From NCBI GenBank assembly GCA_002313895.1, contig DCAW01000023.1, positions 1-29,405 on the forward strand: 29,405 nt of DNA. The letters run 5' to 3'. This DNA is from Dehalococcoidia bacterium UBA1123. Its GTDB lineage: Bacteria; Chloroflexota; Dehalococcoidia; Lucifugimonadales; UBA1123. The notes below the pieces were generated by a model that saw only the letters and a list, made by a program, of their open reading frames with translations, did not search any database and had not been told where the DNA came from. Made by a program: the position numbers and the translations under genes. Numbering within the stretch: position 1 is the first letter of the stretch; the number at the start of each line of letters is the position of its first letter. Shown here piece after piece: positions 15,901 through 22,599 of the stretch.

Positions 15901-16782
15901 ATGGCCATTGAACGCAAGCTCCCCCCCTGGCTCAAGGTCCCAATGCCAGGCGGCCCAAAGTACATCGAACTCAAAGAGATACTTAGAGGAGAGCAACTGA
16001 ACACGGTGTGCGAAGAGGCACATTGTCCGAATATCGGTGAATGCTGGGAGCGCGGCACCGCGACATTCATGATTCTGGGCGATATATGCACCAGAGCTTG
16101 CAGCTATTGCGCCGTTACCTCCGGGACACCCGTGGGCCTTGACCTCCAGGAACCGCTCAGGCTCGCGGAGACCGTAAAGCGATTGGACCTGTCATACGCT
16201 GTCATTACATCTGTAGATAGAGACGATCTGCCCGACGGCGGCGCGTTCATATACGCTCAGTGCATCACCCAGATTCGCAAACGCAGCCCAGGCTCCAAGA
16301 TCGAAGTGCTGATCCCTGATTTCCAGGGCGACCCATCGGCCCTCGCGAGCGTGATGGAAGCCGGCCCTGACACGTTGAATCACAACATCGAAACGGTAAG
16401 AAGGGTGTTTCGGCGAGTGAGGCCAAAGGGTGACTATGATCTGTCGCTTAGGCTCTTGAAGCAAGCCAAACATCTGAACCCAAACGCGGTAACCAAATCC
16501 GGCATGATGGTCGGTCTCGGCGAGACATGGGACGAAATTCTTGAAACGATGCAGGACCTGCGAGACGCGGACTGCGAGCTTTTGACAATCGGCCAATATC
16601 TGCGGCCAACCCCAAAACACACGCCCTTGGTCAAGTGGTACACACCGGGGGAGTTCGACGAGTTGCGGTTGGAAGGGGAGTCGATGGGATTCTCGCATAT
16701 CGCATCGGGGCCACTGGTGAGAAGCTCATATCATGCGGATGAACAACACTCGGCAGCAACTGCCCATATGGTCTTGGGCTAG
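15901..16782 (+). CDS. lipA: Lipoyl synthase
   Basis: Radical SAM enzyme that inserts two sulfur atoms into octanoyl groups on lipoate-dependent enzymes; 293 residues. The auxiliary cluster motif is C37-x4-C42-x5-C48 (CEEAHCPNIGEC), and the radical SAM cluster is C63-x3-C67-x2-C70 (CTRACSYC). The C-terminal RSSYHAD provides the serine that ligates the auxiliary cluster. The frame is open upstream to 15613, but homology begins near MAIERKLPPWLKVP, and GGAGG stands right before this ATG, so the longer version is rejected. It is divergent from the methyltransferase operon and followed by a hairpin. Confidence 0.96.
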   Translation: MAIERKLPPWLKVPMPGGPKYIELKEILRGEQLNTVCEEAHCPNIGECWERGTATFMILGDICTRACSYCAVTSGTPVGLDLQEPLRLAETVKRLDLSYAVITSVDRDDLPDGGAFIYAQCITQIRKRSPGSKIEVLIPDFQGDPSALASVMEAGPDTLNHNIETVRRVFRRVRPKGDYDLSLRLLKQAKHLNPNAVTKSGMMVGLGETWDEILETMQDLRDADCELLTIGQYLRPTPKHTPLVKWYTPGEFDELRLEGESMGFSHIASGPLVRSSYHADEQHSAATAHMVLG

Positions 16783-16824
16783 GCGCAACCGTATGGGGAG
16801 ATAGCAATGGCCCGGAAACACGAA

Positions 16825-16856
16825 CGACCACTGACCCCATTCGAGGGCAGTGGTCG
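16825..16856 (+). terminator. Hairpin downstream of lipA
   Basis: CGACCACTG (16825-16833) pairs with CAGTGGTCG (16848-16856), with more C/G pairing possible inside the loop. It lies about 40 bases after the lipA stop and before a convergent small gene. No strong T run follows (CAAATTGTG), so it may act as a weak or bidirectional terminator. Confidence 0.55.
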
Positions 16857-16894
16857 CAAATTGTGAATGTATCCGGGTTGGTTACGTTGGAATA

Positions 16895-17038
16895 TTAGTC
16901 AGAAGACGGAAGCTTCCGCGGTTGCTGCACGCCCATTTCGGCGCCGTGGCACTGGATTGCGCCTGTGCCGGCTTTGGTGCATAGCACCATCGTGCCGCAG
17001 GTCTCACATTGATACCGTCTTCCAAGCTGGTTAGCCAT
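16895..17038 (-). CDS. Desulforedoxin-like miniprotein, 47 residues, C-H variant
   Basis: A very small gene. The product opens MANQLGRRYQCETCGTMV and continues to QCHGAEM, the layout of a desulforedoxin domain (a one-metal rubredoxin-like knuckle): CxxC (C11, C14) and, after a glycine-containing loop, a second ligand pair. The normal CC pair is here C30-H31, so the metal site may be Cys3His or use C20. GGAG stands about nine bases before the ATG. It lies 63 bases downstream of a second, canonical family member on the same strand, sharing the opening pattern MA-x3-G-(K/R)-R-Y-x-CExCG. Role unknown; such domains bind iron in electron transfer or superoxide handling, or structural zinc. Confidence 0.75.
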   Translation of the reverse strand: MANQLGRRYQCETCGTMVLCTKAGTGAIQCHGAEMGVQQPRKLPSSD

Positions 17039-17101
17039 CTATTCACGCTCCGTGGTTGTGTCGAAAAATCGTTGTGTTGCAGTAACTCGACGGGGGACGA
17101 A

Positions 17102-17224
17102 CTAAGTCTTTTTGTTCATCGGCGTGCCGCAGCAGTTGATCCCGCCTTCTTCAGACCCTCGTGTCACCACGAATTCCGCGCCACAGTTCTCGCATGAATA
17201 CCGCTTGCCAGTTTCGGTTGCCAA
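17102..17224 (-). CDS. Desulforedoxin-like miniprotein, 40 residues
   Basis: The product, opening MATETGKRYSCENCGAEF, has CxxC at C11/C14 and CC at C31/C32 (INCCGTPM), the standard desulforedoxin iron site. It is almost the minimum size for the domain. A longer open frame reaches 17359, but I choose the TTG at 17222-17224: GAGGTAAGG stands just before it, the resulting N-terminus aligns with the neighbouring paralogue, and a strong promoter at 17276-17304 would start transcription inside the longer frame. The paralogue follows 63 bases downstream, so both may be on one transcript. Confidence 0.8.
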   Translation of the reverse strand: MATETGKRYSCENCGAEFVVTRGSEEGGINCCGTPMNKKT

Positions 17225-17275
17225 ATGCCTTACCTCTTCTGATGTGTCTTCGAACATTGTTGGTAGGTTAACCAG

Positions 17276-17304
17276 ATTATAGCTACGATGGCCGACAGCG
17301 TCAA
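17276..17304 (-). promoter_or_regulatory. Promoter of the desulforedoxin-like gene pair
   Basis: On the minus strand TTGACG (17299-17304) and a perfect TATAAT (17276-17281) are 17 bases apart. The transcript would begin near 17269, about 45 bases ahead of the TTG start of the first miniprotein, and after the end of the MTHFR-family gene. Confidence 0.75.
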
Positions 17305-17355
17305 CGAGGTTCGTGAAGCGGTATTCCTGAGAACTTGTGCGCCTGACCAGAGGTT

Positions 17356-18231
17356 TCACGACGCCAGTCGGCGGGCTGATTCGATCACGCGCCTCGCCGA
17401 ATCGTAATCTCTTCTCCCTCCTCGGAATATTGGAGGGACGAGATACACTGTCCGCACCCCCTGATCCATCAGATTCTGTATCAACTCCAGCGCGATTTCT
17501 TCGCCTGACTTCCCGGATTCTAATTCGGATCTGGTGCCTTGAGGCACGTTTCCGAAAATGATACCATCCTCGGCAAGAATCTGAACTCCATAGAACACAG
17601 GTGGCGCATGTCCCTTGTCGAAATGTGATTCGAAGTCTGCACGGAACCGGGCAATCACGGATGGATCAAATTCTGCCTGCGCTAGGAAAAATTTGGCTCC
17701 TGTTTGGGCTTTTCGGATCGCCAACGGAATCTCGGAATCCGATGGCCTGCCCATATCAATCGTCGCTCCCACCGAGAAGTCGGTCGCGACCCGCAACTTC
17801 AGGCCCCGAAAATCCTTTCCCTCGTTCATGTCTCGCACGGATTCGATCAAAGAAGTGGGTTGAAAATCATAAACAGCTTTGAAACGCTCTCTGTCACGAT
17901 TGCTTAATCCATCGCCTTCGACAATAACGATATTCTGAAGGCCCAACAGTTGGGCGCCTAGAAGCAGACTCTGGATTGCGACTTTATTCATGTCTCTGGT
18001 CGCAAGAGTGAACACAACATCTTGTTTTGTGTTTGCTTTGATCCAGGCTGCCGCCGCGACCGGATTGACCCGCACCGATTTGCCAGGATTGTATGCCACG
18101 GACACAATGTCAGGATTCAGACCGTCAAGGTCACCGATTAGGCTTGGTGTTCCTCCCCTTGGCGGAGAGAAATCGCAGATTATTTTGAGACTAGATGATC
18201 CATTATTAGCTAAATCTGGAATTTTTGCCAT
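17356..18231 (-). CDS. Methylenetetrahydrofolate reductase family protein
   Basis: TIM-barrel protein of 291 residues related to MetF, which reduces methylene-THF to methyl-THF using FAD. The first strand reads CDFSPPRGG (19-27), comparable to FEFFPPR of MetF, with aspartate (D20) in place of the catalytic glutamate. The later FTLATRDMN (74-82) corresponds to HLTCxDxx of MetF with D80 retained, followed by LLGLQNIVIVEGDG, typical of the flavin-binding region. The histidine of the HLTC segment is absent. It is therefore in the family but possibly not a standard MetF. It precedes the desulforedoxin-like pair, which has a separate promoter, and follows a terminator. Confidence 0.8.
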   Translation of the reverse strand: MAKIPDLANNGSSSLKIICDFSPPRGGTPSLIGDLDGLNPDIVSVAYNPGKSVRVNPVAAAAWIKANTKQDVVFTLATRDMNKVAIQSLLLGAQLLGLQNIVIVEGDGLSNRDRERFKAVYDFQPTSLIESVRDMNEGKDFRGLKLRVATDFSVGATIDMGRPSDSEIPLAIRKAQTGAKFFLAQAEFDPSVIARFRADFESHFDKGHAPPVFYGVQILAEDGIIFGNVPQGTRSELESGKSGEEIALELIQNLMDQGVRTVYLVPPIFRGGRRDYDSARRVIESARRLAS

Positions 18232-18294
18232 CTGGTTCCAACTTCAAGGAAGGCGTATCGATGTGTTAGAGCAAACATTCAGCCAGGAAAACCA

Positions 18295-18328
18295 CAGGGC
18301 CGGGATCCCATATGGAAACCCGGCCCTG
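18295..18328 (-). terminator. Intrinsic terminator of the zinc-ribbon gene
   Basis: CAGGGCCGGG (18295-18304) and CCCGGCCCTG (18319-18328) are perfectly complementary around a 14-base loop. Read on the minus strand, TGGTTTTCC follows. It lies 20 bases beyond the stop of the zinc-ribbon gene and ahead of the MTHFR-family gene. Confidence 0.85.
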
Positions 18329-18347
18329 AATTAAAGTCAGAAGGGGA

Positions 18348-18791
18348 CTACTTCCAGCCCATCGAACCGTCTTTCTTGGGCAACAGCGAGACCCGGTGCC
18401 CGGATTCGCACTTGTACCTCTCCTCCCGCACCTCACGGCGCTTGCCTGAAAGGGACGACTGGTCCATTCGTTTTTCACAGAATGGGCATTTGACTCCGAA
18501 CACGACCCTGTTGCGAAGCCTCTTAAGTTTCACGTAGGTCAGCGTTTCGGACAGGGATTTGGAGTCCCCAACATATCGCAGCACATACCGAGTGCCCGTG
18601 CTGAGGATGCTCTTGGGCCTGAGTCTGACGGGCGGTGTGTACGTGTAATCCACGTACCCGCAAAGCAGACACTCTAGTTCGTCATACGTGACAATCATCG
18701 TGGATTCGCATCTCACACAAATTCTTGAAGACGGAACCGTGGTTGTTGTAATAGCCGGCGAGATTACCAAAGTTTCTACTCTCCCCCCCAC
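18348..18791 (-). CDS. Double zinc-ribbon protein of unknown function
   Basis: I do not recognise a named family. The 147-residue frame has two metal-binding knuckle sets. The first is C25-x2-C28 and C41-x2-C44 (CVRCESTMIVTYDELECLLCG), a complete four-cysteine ribbon. The second is C102-x2-C105 with C128 and H132 (CPFCEKRM ... YKCESGH). The middle is basic (YVKLKRLRNRVVFG). This suggests nucleic-acid or protein binding rather than catalysis. The start is uncertain: the open frame begins at a GTG beside a run of seven G without a clear ribosome site, and an overlapping frame upstream may be its true 5' part. Confidence 0.6.
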   Translation of the reverse strand: MGGRVETLVISPAITTTTVPSSRICVRCESTMIVTYDELECLLCGYVDYTYTPPVRLRPKSILSTGTRYVLRYVGDSKSLSETLTYVKLKRLRNRVVFGVKCPFCEKRMDQSSLSGKRREVREERYKCESGHRVSLLPKKDGSMGWK

Positions 18792-18945
18792 TAATTGTGG
18801 GTCGACAAATCGAGCAATTCAGACGGCCTCTCGAAGGTTCCTCCGACCTGCGAGCCAGACGGTCGTGCAGGAGTCTGACATTGCGACCTCCCGGTCGCCA
18901 TGCGCGAGCTTGCGTGACCGAAACTGAGATTTCAACGACGCTCAT
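18682..18945 (-). CDS. Possible true 5' part of the zinc-ribbon gene, in another frame
   Basis: This frame starts at an ATG with GGGAG six bases upstream, a better start signal than the GTG of the zinc-ribbon frame. It reads MSVVEISVSVTQARAW and on to LNCSICRPTISGG before reaching the seven-G tract (18783-18789). If that tract had six G, the frame would run straight into the zinc-ribbon protein. After the tract the codons here overlap that gene and are probably not used. Either an assembly error, slippage in the tract, or chance; I cannot decide. Confidence 0.3.
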   Translation of the reverse strand: MSVVEISVSVTQARAWRPGGRNVRLLHDRLARRSEEPSRGRLNCSICRPTISGGESRNFGNLAGYYNNHGSVFKNLCEMRIHDDCHV

Positions 18946-18963
18946 GATACGCTCCCTGTGCAA

Positions 18964-19800
18964 GTGGTCGCCAAATTGTCGCTAAAAGCGATCATGTGCG
19001 ACAGACGCAACTCTTCCAAGGAGTGAAAATTCGCCGAAATCAAACCGAGTACGAATCTGGCAAATGCTCCGTGTTGGAGTAAGAAACTGCCTGTCTCGTA
19101 CAAGGATTTGGGTCCACCGGTGGCTCCGAAATTTCGGATGTGCCAGTGGACAACCGTGCCGGGTGCCGTCACCCGAACTTTGCAGCCAAGTCTAAGACAT
19201 TATCTAGTAAAAGTATAAGACAATGCAAGGGTAAATTCACTGATTTTCTAGCGATTTTCTAGCGTGGTTTTCCCTTGTAGTGGGCGGCGCGGGTTTTTCC
19301 CTTGCAATAGAGGATTTTGTGATTTCAGATTTCGTGGTTATATCACTCAACCTGTACCGTTGTTTGCGGGTTGTAAATATAACATGTAGGTTTCAAAGGG
19401 TTTAACTTGTTCTGTGTCTACGCGATCATTGACTGTTCGATTGCTGAAATCTAAATCGGTAATGAGAAATTATGATTCGAATTCATACGGCTCGAGCAGC
19501 TCACGGTTGGTCGAACAAATCAAGTGATCACCATCTGGAAATCGTAAGGAATTGGACGCCGGTATCGTCACGGGAGCGTTATTTTTGTACCGGAACAGGT
19601 CGAATAATGGAAACGAAAATGACCGTGGGTCGGTCGATCAGATTGGGGCGAAATGCTCCGCCCAATAACCCGGCCACTCGACAGGCCACTTGGCTGACGC
19701 GAGCTTGGTAGGACCGCCTCGGCTAAACGCTTATTCCGCAATGACGAACAATCAACGCAGACTTGATTCATGGGCGCTTGTGCAATAAATCACATGAAAT
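18964..19800. other. Gene-poor, AT-rich divergent region with small repeats
   Basis: No frame here has convincing similarity or start signals. A nested inverted repeat stands at 19112-19151 (GTCCAC ... GTGGAC around the palindrome CCGAAATTTCGG). Between 19200 and 19480 the DNA is AT-rich and carries short repeats. A 79-residue plus-strand frame (19472-19711) and a 76-residue minus-strand frame (18942-19172) are open but unrecognised. I see no tRNA, rRNA or transposase remnant. Confidence 0.6.
19226..19304. repeat. Cluster of short direct and inverted repeats
   Basis: GATTTTCTAGC is tandemly duplicated (19242-19252, 19253-19263). TTTTCCCTTG occurs twice (19268-19277, 19295-19304), and CAAGGGTAAA at 19226-19235 is nearly its reverse complement. 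The inverted copies could form a long-range stem. Purpose unknown. Confidence 0.55.
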
Positions 19801-19830
19801 TTGACGCCCATCTCCGGCCAATGCTATATT
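19801..19830 (+). promoter_or_regulatory. etfB promoter
   Basis: TTGACG (19801-19806) and TATATT (19825-19830) are separated by 18 bases, and TGC stands directly before the -10, the same extended layout as the rpsB promoter. The transcript would begin near 19837. A small stem, GGTCGA/TCGACC (19843-19857), follows in the leader. Confidence 0.75.
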
Positions 19831-19880
19831 CCCAGCGGCTTAGGTCGAAAATCGACCGCGAATAATTCAGGAGAGAGCCG

Positions 19881-20681
19881 ATGGCGTTAAACATTATCGT
19901 CTGCGCGAAACAGGTGGTTGACCCCGAAACTCCAGCTTCAGCCTTCCGAATTGACCCAGACACAAAACAAGTCGTCCCCGCTCAGGGGATTCCACCTGTC
20001 GTCAATGGATTCGACGAAAACGCAGTGGAGGCAGCGCTCCAAATCAAAGAGGCGTCATCTGACGCCACAATAACCGTGCTTTCAGTGGGTTCGGGTTTCG
20101 TCATGGATGTCATGAAAAAACCGCTGTCAATGGGGGCGGACCAGCTGATACTTGTCGATGACCCGGCAGTCGGAAATCTTGACGCTTTTGGCACAGCCAC
20201 CGCTTTGGCTGAGGCAATCAGGAAGATTGGCGAATACGACCTCATCCTGTGCGGACGCCAAGCGTCGGACTGGGATAATGCGATGGTCCCACTTGGAATC
20301 GCCGAGATTCTTGGCCTCCCATGCATCACCATCGCCCAAAAGATAGAAGTAAGTGACGACGGCGTGACCGTCCACAAAGCGCTTTCCGATGGATACGAGG
20401 TTGTGAAAGCCGAGCTTCCGGCAGTTGTGACGATCACCAACGAGTTGGGAGAGCCTCGGTATCCGACTCTTAGAGGCATCATGACGGCCAGCCGCAAGAC
20501 GCCGACGGTCTGGGATGCGTCCGAGGTTGGATTGTCCCACGATCAATTATCTCACAAGCTCGACCTCACGGAATTGTACATCCCGGTGTCTGACACCGAG
20601 TGCGAGTTCATCGAAGGCGAAGACGATGCAGATTCAGGACGCCTGCTGGCGTTGAAATTGCGGGAAGCCCGGCTGATCTGA
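19881..20681 (+). CDS. etfB: Electron transfer flavoprotein, beta subunit
   Basis: Small subunit of ETF, which accepts electrons from acyl-CoA and other flavin dehydrogenases; 266 residues. The N-terminal strand IIVCAKQVVDPE and FDENAVEAALQIKE are typical, CGRQASDWDNAMVPLGIAEILG lies in the nucleotide-binding domain, and the family signature appears as ITNELGEPRYPTLRGIMTASRK (about 185-206). AGGAG precedes the ATG. It heads an operon with etfA 53 bases downstream and has its own promoter. Whether this is ordinary or bifurcating ETF cannot be decided by eye; no Fix-type partner genes are adjacent. Confidence 0.94.
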   Translation: MALNIIVCAKQVVDPETPASAFRIDPDTKQVVPAQGIPPVVNGFDENAVEAALQIKEASSDATITVLSVGSGFVMDVMKKPLSMGADQLILVDDPAVGNLDAFGTATALAEAIRKIGEYDLILCGRQASDWDNAMVPLGIAEILGLPCITIAQKIEVSDDGVTVHKALSDGYEVVKAELPAVVTITNELGEPRYPTLRGIMTASRKTPTVWDASEVGLSHDQLSHKLDLTELYIPVSDTECEFIEGEDDADSGRLLALKLREARLI

Positions 20682-20734
20682 GTTCGTCTTGCAAAGATAT
20701 GATTTCTAGTTCTTAACTAATTGGAGTCACCACC

Positions 20735-21727
20735 ATGGCAGGAATATTGATTCTTGGGGAAATAGAAGGCGACGCGTTGGGCTCGATAACCGGCGAGCTT
20801 GCGACGGTCGGTCAAGCTTTGGCCGCAACCAGCGGAGATGAAGTCGCGGTAGCGTTGCTCGGCGGGACGCCAGATAGCTTCGCAGGGGACGCCATCGCAG
20901 CGGGAGCGGACAAAGTGTACACGGTTGCCGATCCACTTCTGGCTGATGGTCAGATTGACGCATACCTTTCTGCATTCGAGCAAGCAGTCCAACAGACATC
21001 ACCGTCGGTGGTGTTAATTGGTAAGACTGAACTGGGGCGCGACCTCGGCCCCAGACTGGCATTCCGAATGGGTGTTGGAGTTGCTCAGGATTGCGTCGAA
21101 CTCTCGGTCGATGAGTCCACCGGTCGGGTGTCCGCCCTCCGACCCGTTTACGGCGGAAATGCGATGGCCAAGGTTACATTCCAAGGCGACGGCATCCAGA
21201 TCGCAGTGGTTCGCCCAAAGACCACCGAGGCCCCGGAACCAGATACTAGCAGGACGGGCGAAACTCAGGCGCTGAGCGTGGAGCTTGAATCCAGTGTAAT
21301 CAAGGCCAGGCGCGTCGATACCGTCACTCAGGCTTCCGAAGGTGTCAGGCTAGAAGACGCCACGATCGTCGTCAGCGGCGGCAGAGGATTGGGCGGAGAG
21401 GAACCATTTGAAACATTGGCAGGCCTCGCGTCAATGCTCGGTGGCGCTATGGGCGCATCCAGGGCAGCGTGCGACGCAGGATGGCTCGATCACAGCTACC
21501 AGGTGGGCCTGACTGGGAAAACGATAACACCTGATCTTTACATCACTGTTGCTATATCCGGCGCCAGCCAGCATATGGCCGGTTGCTCGGGCGCTAAACA
21601 CGTTGTGGCCATCAACCGTGATCAAGACGCCAATATATTCAAATCGTGTTCCTATGGTGTCGTCGGCGACTGGAACAAAGTGCTGCCCGCGTTCATTGAG
21701 ACGGTCAGTGAACTCATAAACTCGTAG
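20735..21727 (+). CDS. etfA: Electron transfer flavoprotein, alpha subunit
   Basis: FAD-carrying large subunit of ETF, 330 residues. The variable N-terminal domain has IGKTELGRDLGPRLAFRMGVGVAQDCVEL. The C-terminal FAD domain begins about 213 with VSGGRGLGGEEPF and contains QVGLTGKTITPDLYITVAISGASQHMAGCSGAKHVVAINRD, followed by the late IFKSCSYGVVGDW, all characteristic. GGAG precedes the ATG. It pairs with etfB. Downstream is a hairpin and then a new promoter-like -10. No [4Fe-4S] ferredoxin extension is present, so the protein is the simple form. Confidence 0.94.
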   Translation: MAGILILGEIEGDALGSITGELATVGQALAATSGDEVAVALLGGTPDSFAGDAIAAGADKVYTVADPLLADGQIDAYLSAFEQAVQQTSPSVVLIGKTELGRDLGPRLAFRMGVGVAQDCVELSVDESTGRVSALRPVYGGNAMAKVTFQGDGIQIAVVRPKTTEAPEPDTSRTGETQALSVELESSVIKARRVDTVTQASEGVRLEDATIVVSGGRGLGGEEPFETLAGLASMLGGAMGASRAACDAGWLDHSYQVGLTGKTITPDLYITVAISGASQHMAGCSGAKHVVAINRDQDANIFKSCSYGVVGDWNKVLPAFIETVSELINS

Positions 21728-21735
21728 GCATTCCG

Positions 21736-21764
21736 CCAAATTCACCACACATGGTTGAATTTGG
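21736..21764. terminator. Hairpin downstream of etfA
   Basis: CCAAATTCA (21736-21744) pairs with TGAATTTGG (21756-21764), with an inner CCA/TGG and one bulged base. It starts about eight bases after the etfA stop. No T run follows, so it may rather stabilise the mRNA end. Confidence 0.5.
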
Positions 21765-21767
21765 CCT

Positions 21768-21773
21768 TATAAT
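21768..21773 (+). promoter_or_regulatory. -10 element after etfA
   Basis: A perfect TATAAT directly follows the etfA hairpin, about 60 bases ahead of the next gene's likely ATG. No good -35 is seen at normal spacing. Confidence 0.4.
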
Positions 21774-21833
21774 GTGAGTTGAATCGCTGAGTCCGTGTCG
21801 GAATTTAGAGGCCTTATTTGGGGGTGTGGCGTT

Positions 21834-22271
21834 ATGGAAGGCAATTTCCTTTTCGAGATTGACGAAGTGCTTCGGAACGTTCAAGAAGCAGAGGTAATGT
21901 CGATTTTCTTTCCGTCGTTCCGCAGGGCGCTCATAATAGACACGCGCTCGAACACAGATGACGGCCCGATGGTGCGACTGATGCCTATGGCCAGTTCACC
22001 TCAAGACCGTGTGCGTTCCATCCGTAAACTGCGCCCAGGATTTCCGCGTCTCCAGAATCTCACGCTGATTCCATGGCAGCGCTATGTCGACAGCCTTGTC
22101 AACCTAGGAGTTTGGGAAAAGATAGTCAAAAGGATTGAAGAGTCTGGAGACCCGAAGGCGATTCAAGCCTGTGACGCGGCGTTGACTGAGTTGCGCCGAT
22201 TGGAGCGGCAAGAGTTGGTTGCGGCAATCAGTGGCGATAATTACCAAACGATCTGGTCTGCAAGCAAATGA
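21834..22271 (+). CDS. Unrecognised 145-residue soluble protein
   Basis: I do not recognise the family. The sequence has no signal peptide or membrane helix. An N-terminal part (FLFEIDEVLRNVQEAEVMSIFFPSFRRALIIDTR) looks like alternating helix and strand; a central part has PMVRLMPMASSPQDRVRSIRKLRPGFP; the C-terminal part is helical and charged (WEKIVKRIEESGDPKAIQACDAALTELRRLERQEL). The frame is open up to a GTG at 21795, but the ATG at 21834 is preferred because GGGGG lies upstream and the GTG has none; both are possible. It lies between etfA and the HesB-like gene on the same strand. The even, well-formed coding sequence argues for a real gene. Confidence 0.65.
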   Translation: MEGNFLFEIDEVLRNVQEAEVMSIFFPSFRRALIIDTRSNTDDGPMVRLMPMASSPQDRVRSIRKLRPGFPRLQNLTLIPWQRYVDSLVNLGVWEKIVKRIEESGDPKAIQACDAALTELRRLERQELVAAISGDNYQTIWSASK

Positions 22272-22290
22272 CCAGAACCGGGAATTAAGC

Positions 22291-22575
22291 GTGTTCACCG
22301 TCACTGATAGCGCCAAAGAGGAATTGAAACGAATCGTCGAGTCACGGAGCATCGAGGCGGGCAGGTGCCTACGGCTCGCGGTCCAGCCGACTTGGCCCGG
22401 CCCGGGCGATTTCGGCATCGTGATTGATCACGAGAAAGCCGAAGACCACGCCGTCGCGCTCAGAGGCACGAAGATACTATTGCTTCAAGAACAGATGTTG
22501 CCGCAACTCGATGAGTCTATCCTGGACTACAAAGACACGCCCGAAGGCGCTCGATTCACGCTAGACGTTTATTAA
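22291..22575 (+). CDS. HesB/IscA-like fold protein lacking cluster cysteines
   Basis: The 94-residue product follows the pattern of the HesB/IscA (A-type iron-sulfur carrier) domain: FTVTDSAKEELKRIVES at the start, GRCLRLAVQP, then LRGTKILLLQEQMLPQLDESILDYKDTPEGARFTL. True A-type carriers have three conserved cysteines (one mid-domain, a C-G-C near the end). Here only one cysteine remains, at a non-equivalent position, so iron-sulfur transfer by the usual route is unlikely. The start GTG at 22291 is chosen because the domain begins there; the open frame extends to 22219 over the previous gene. It lies 19 bases after the unknown protein and 24 before the methyltransferase. Role unknown. Confidence 0.75.
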   Translation: MFTVTDSAKEELKRIVESRSIEAGRCLRLAVQPTWPGPGDFGIVIDHEKAEDHAVALRGTKILLLQEQMLPQLDESILDYKDTPEGARFTLDVY

Positions 22576-22599
22576 CGCCCATCATATTGGAGCGCGAAT

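Noticed and set aside
17225..17359. A longer start for the CC-type desulforedoxin-like protein
   Set aside because: The promoter lies inside this part, and the paralogue supports the TTG start.
18942..19172. A 76-residue minus-strand frame whose TGA overlaps the ATG at 18945
   Set aside because: It has a GTG start, no ribosome site and no recognisable similarity; the overlap may be chance.
19471..19487. A five-pair stem with the loop TTCGAAT, like a tRNA T arm
   Set aside because: The closing pair is A-T, not the conserved G-C, and no matching acceptor strand or anticodon arm exists upstream.
19472..19711. A 79-residue plus-strand frame in the empty region
   Set aside because: No ribosome site, composition not clearly coding, no family recognised.
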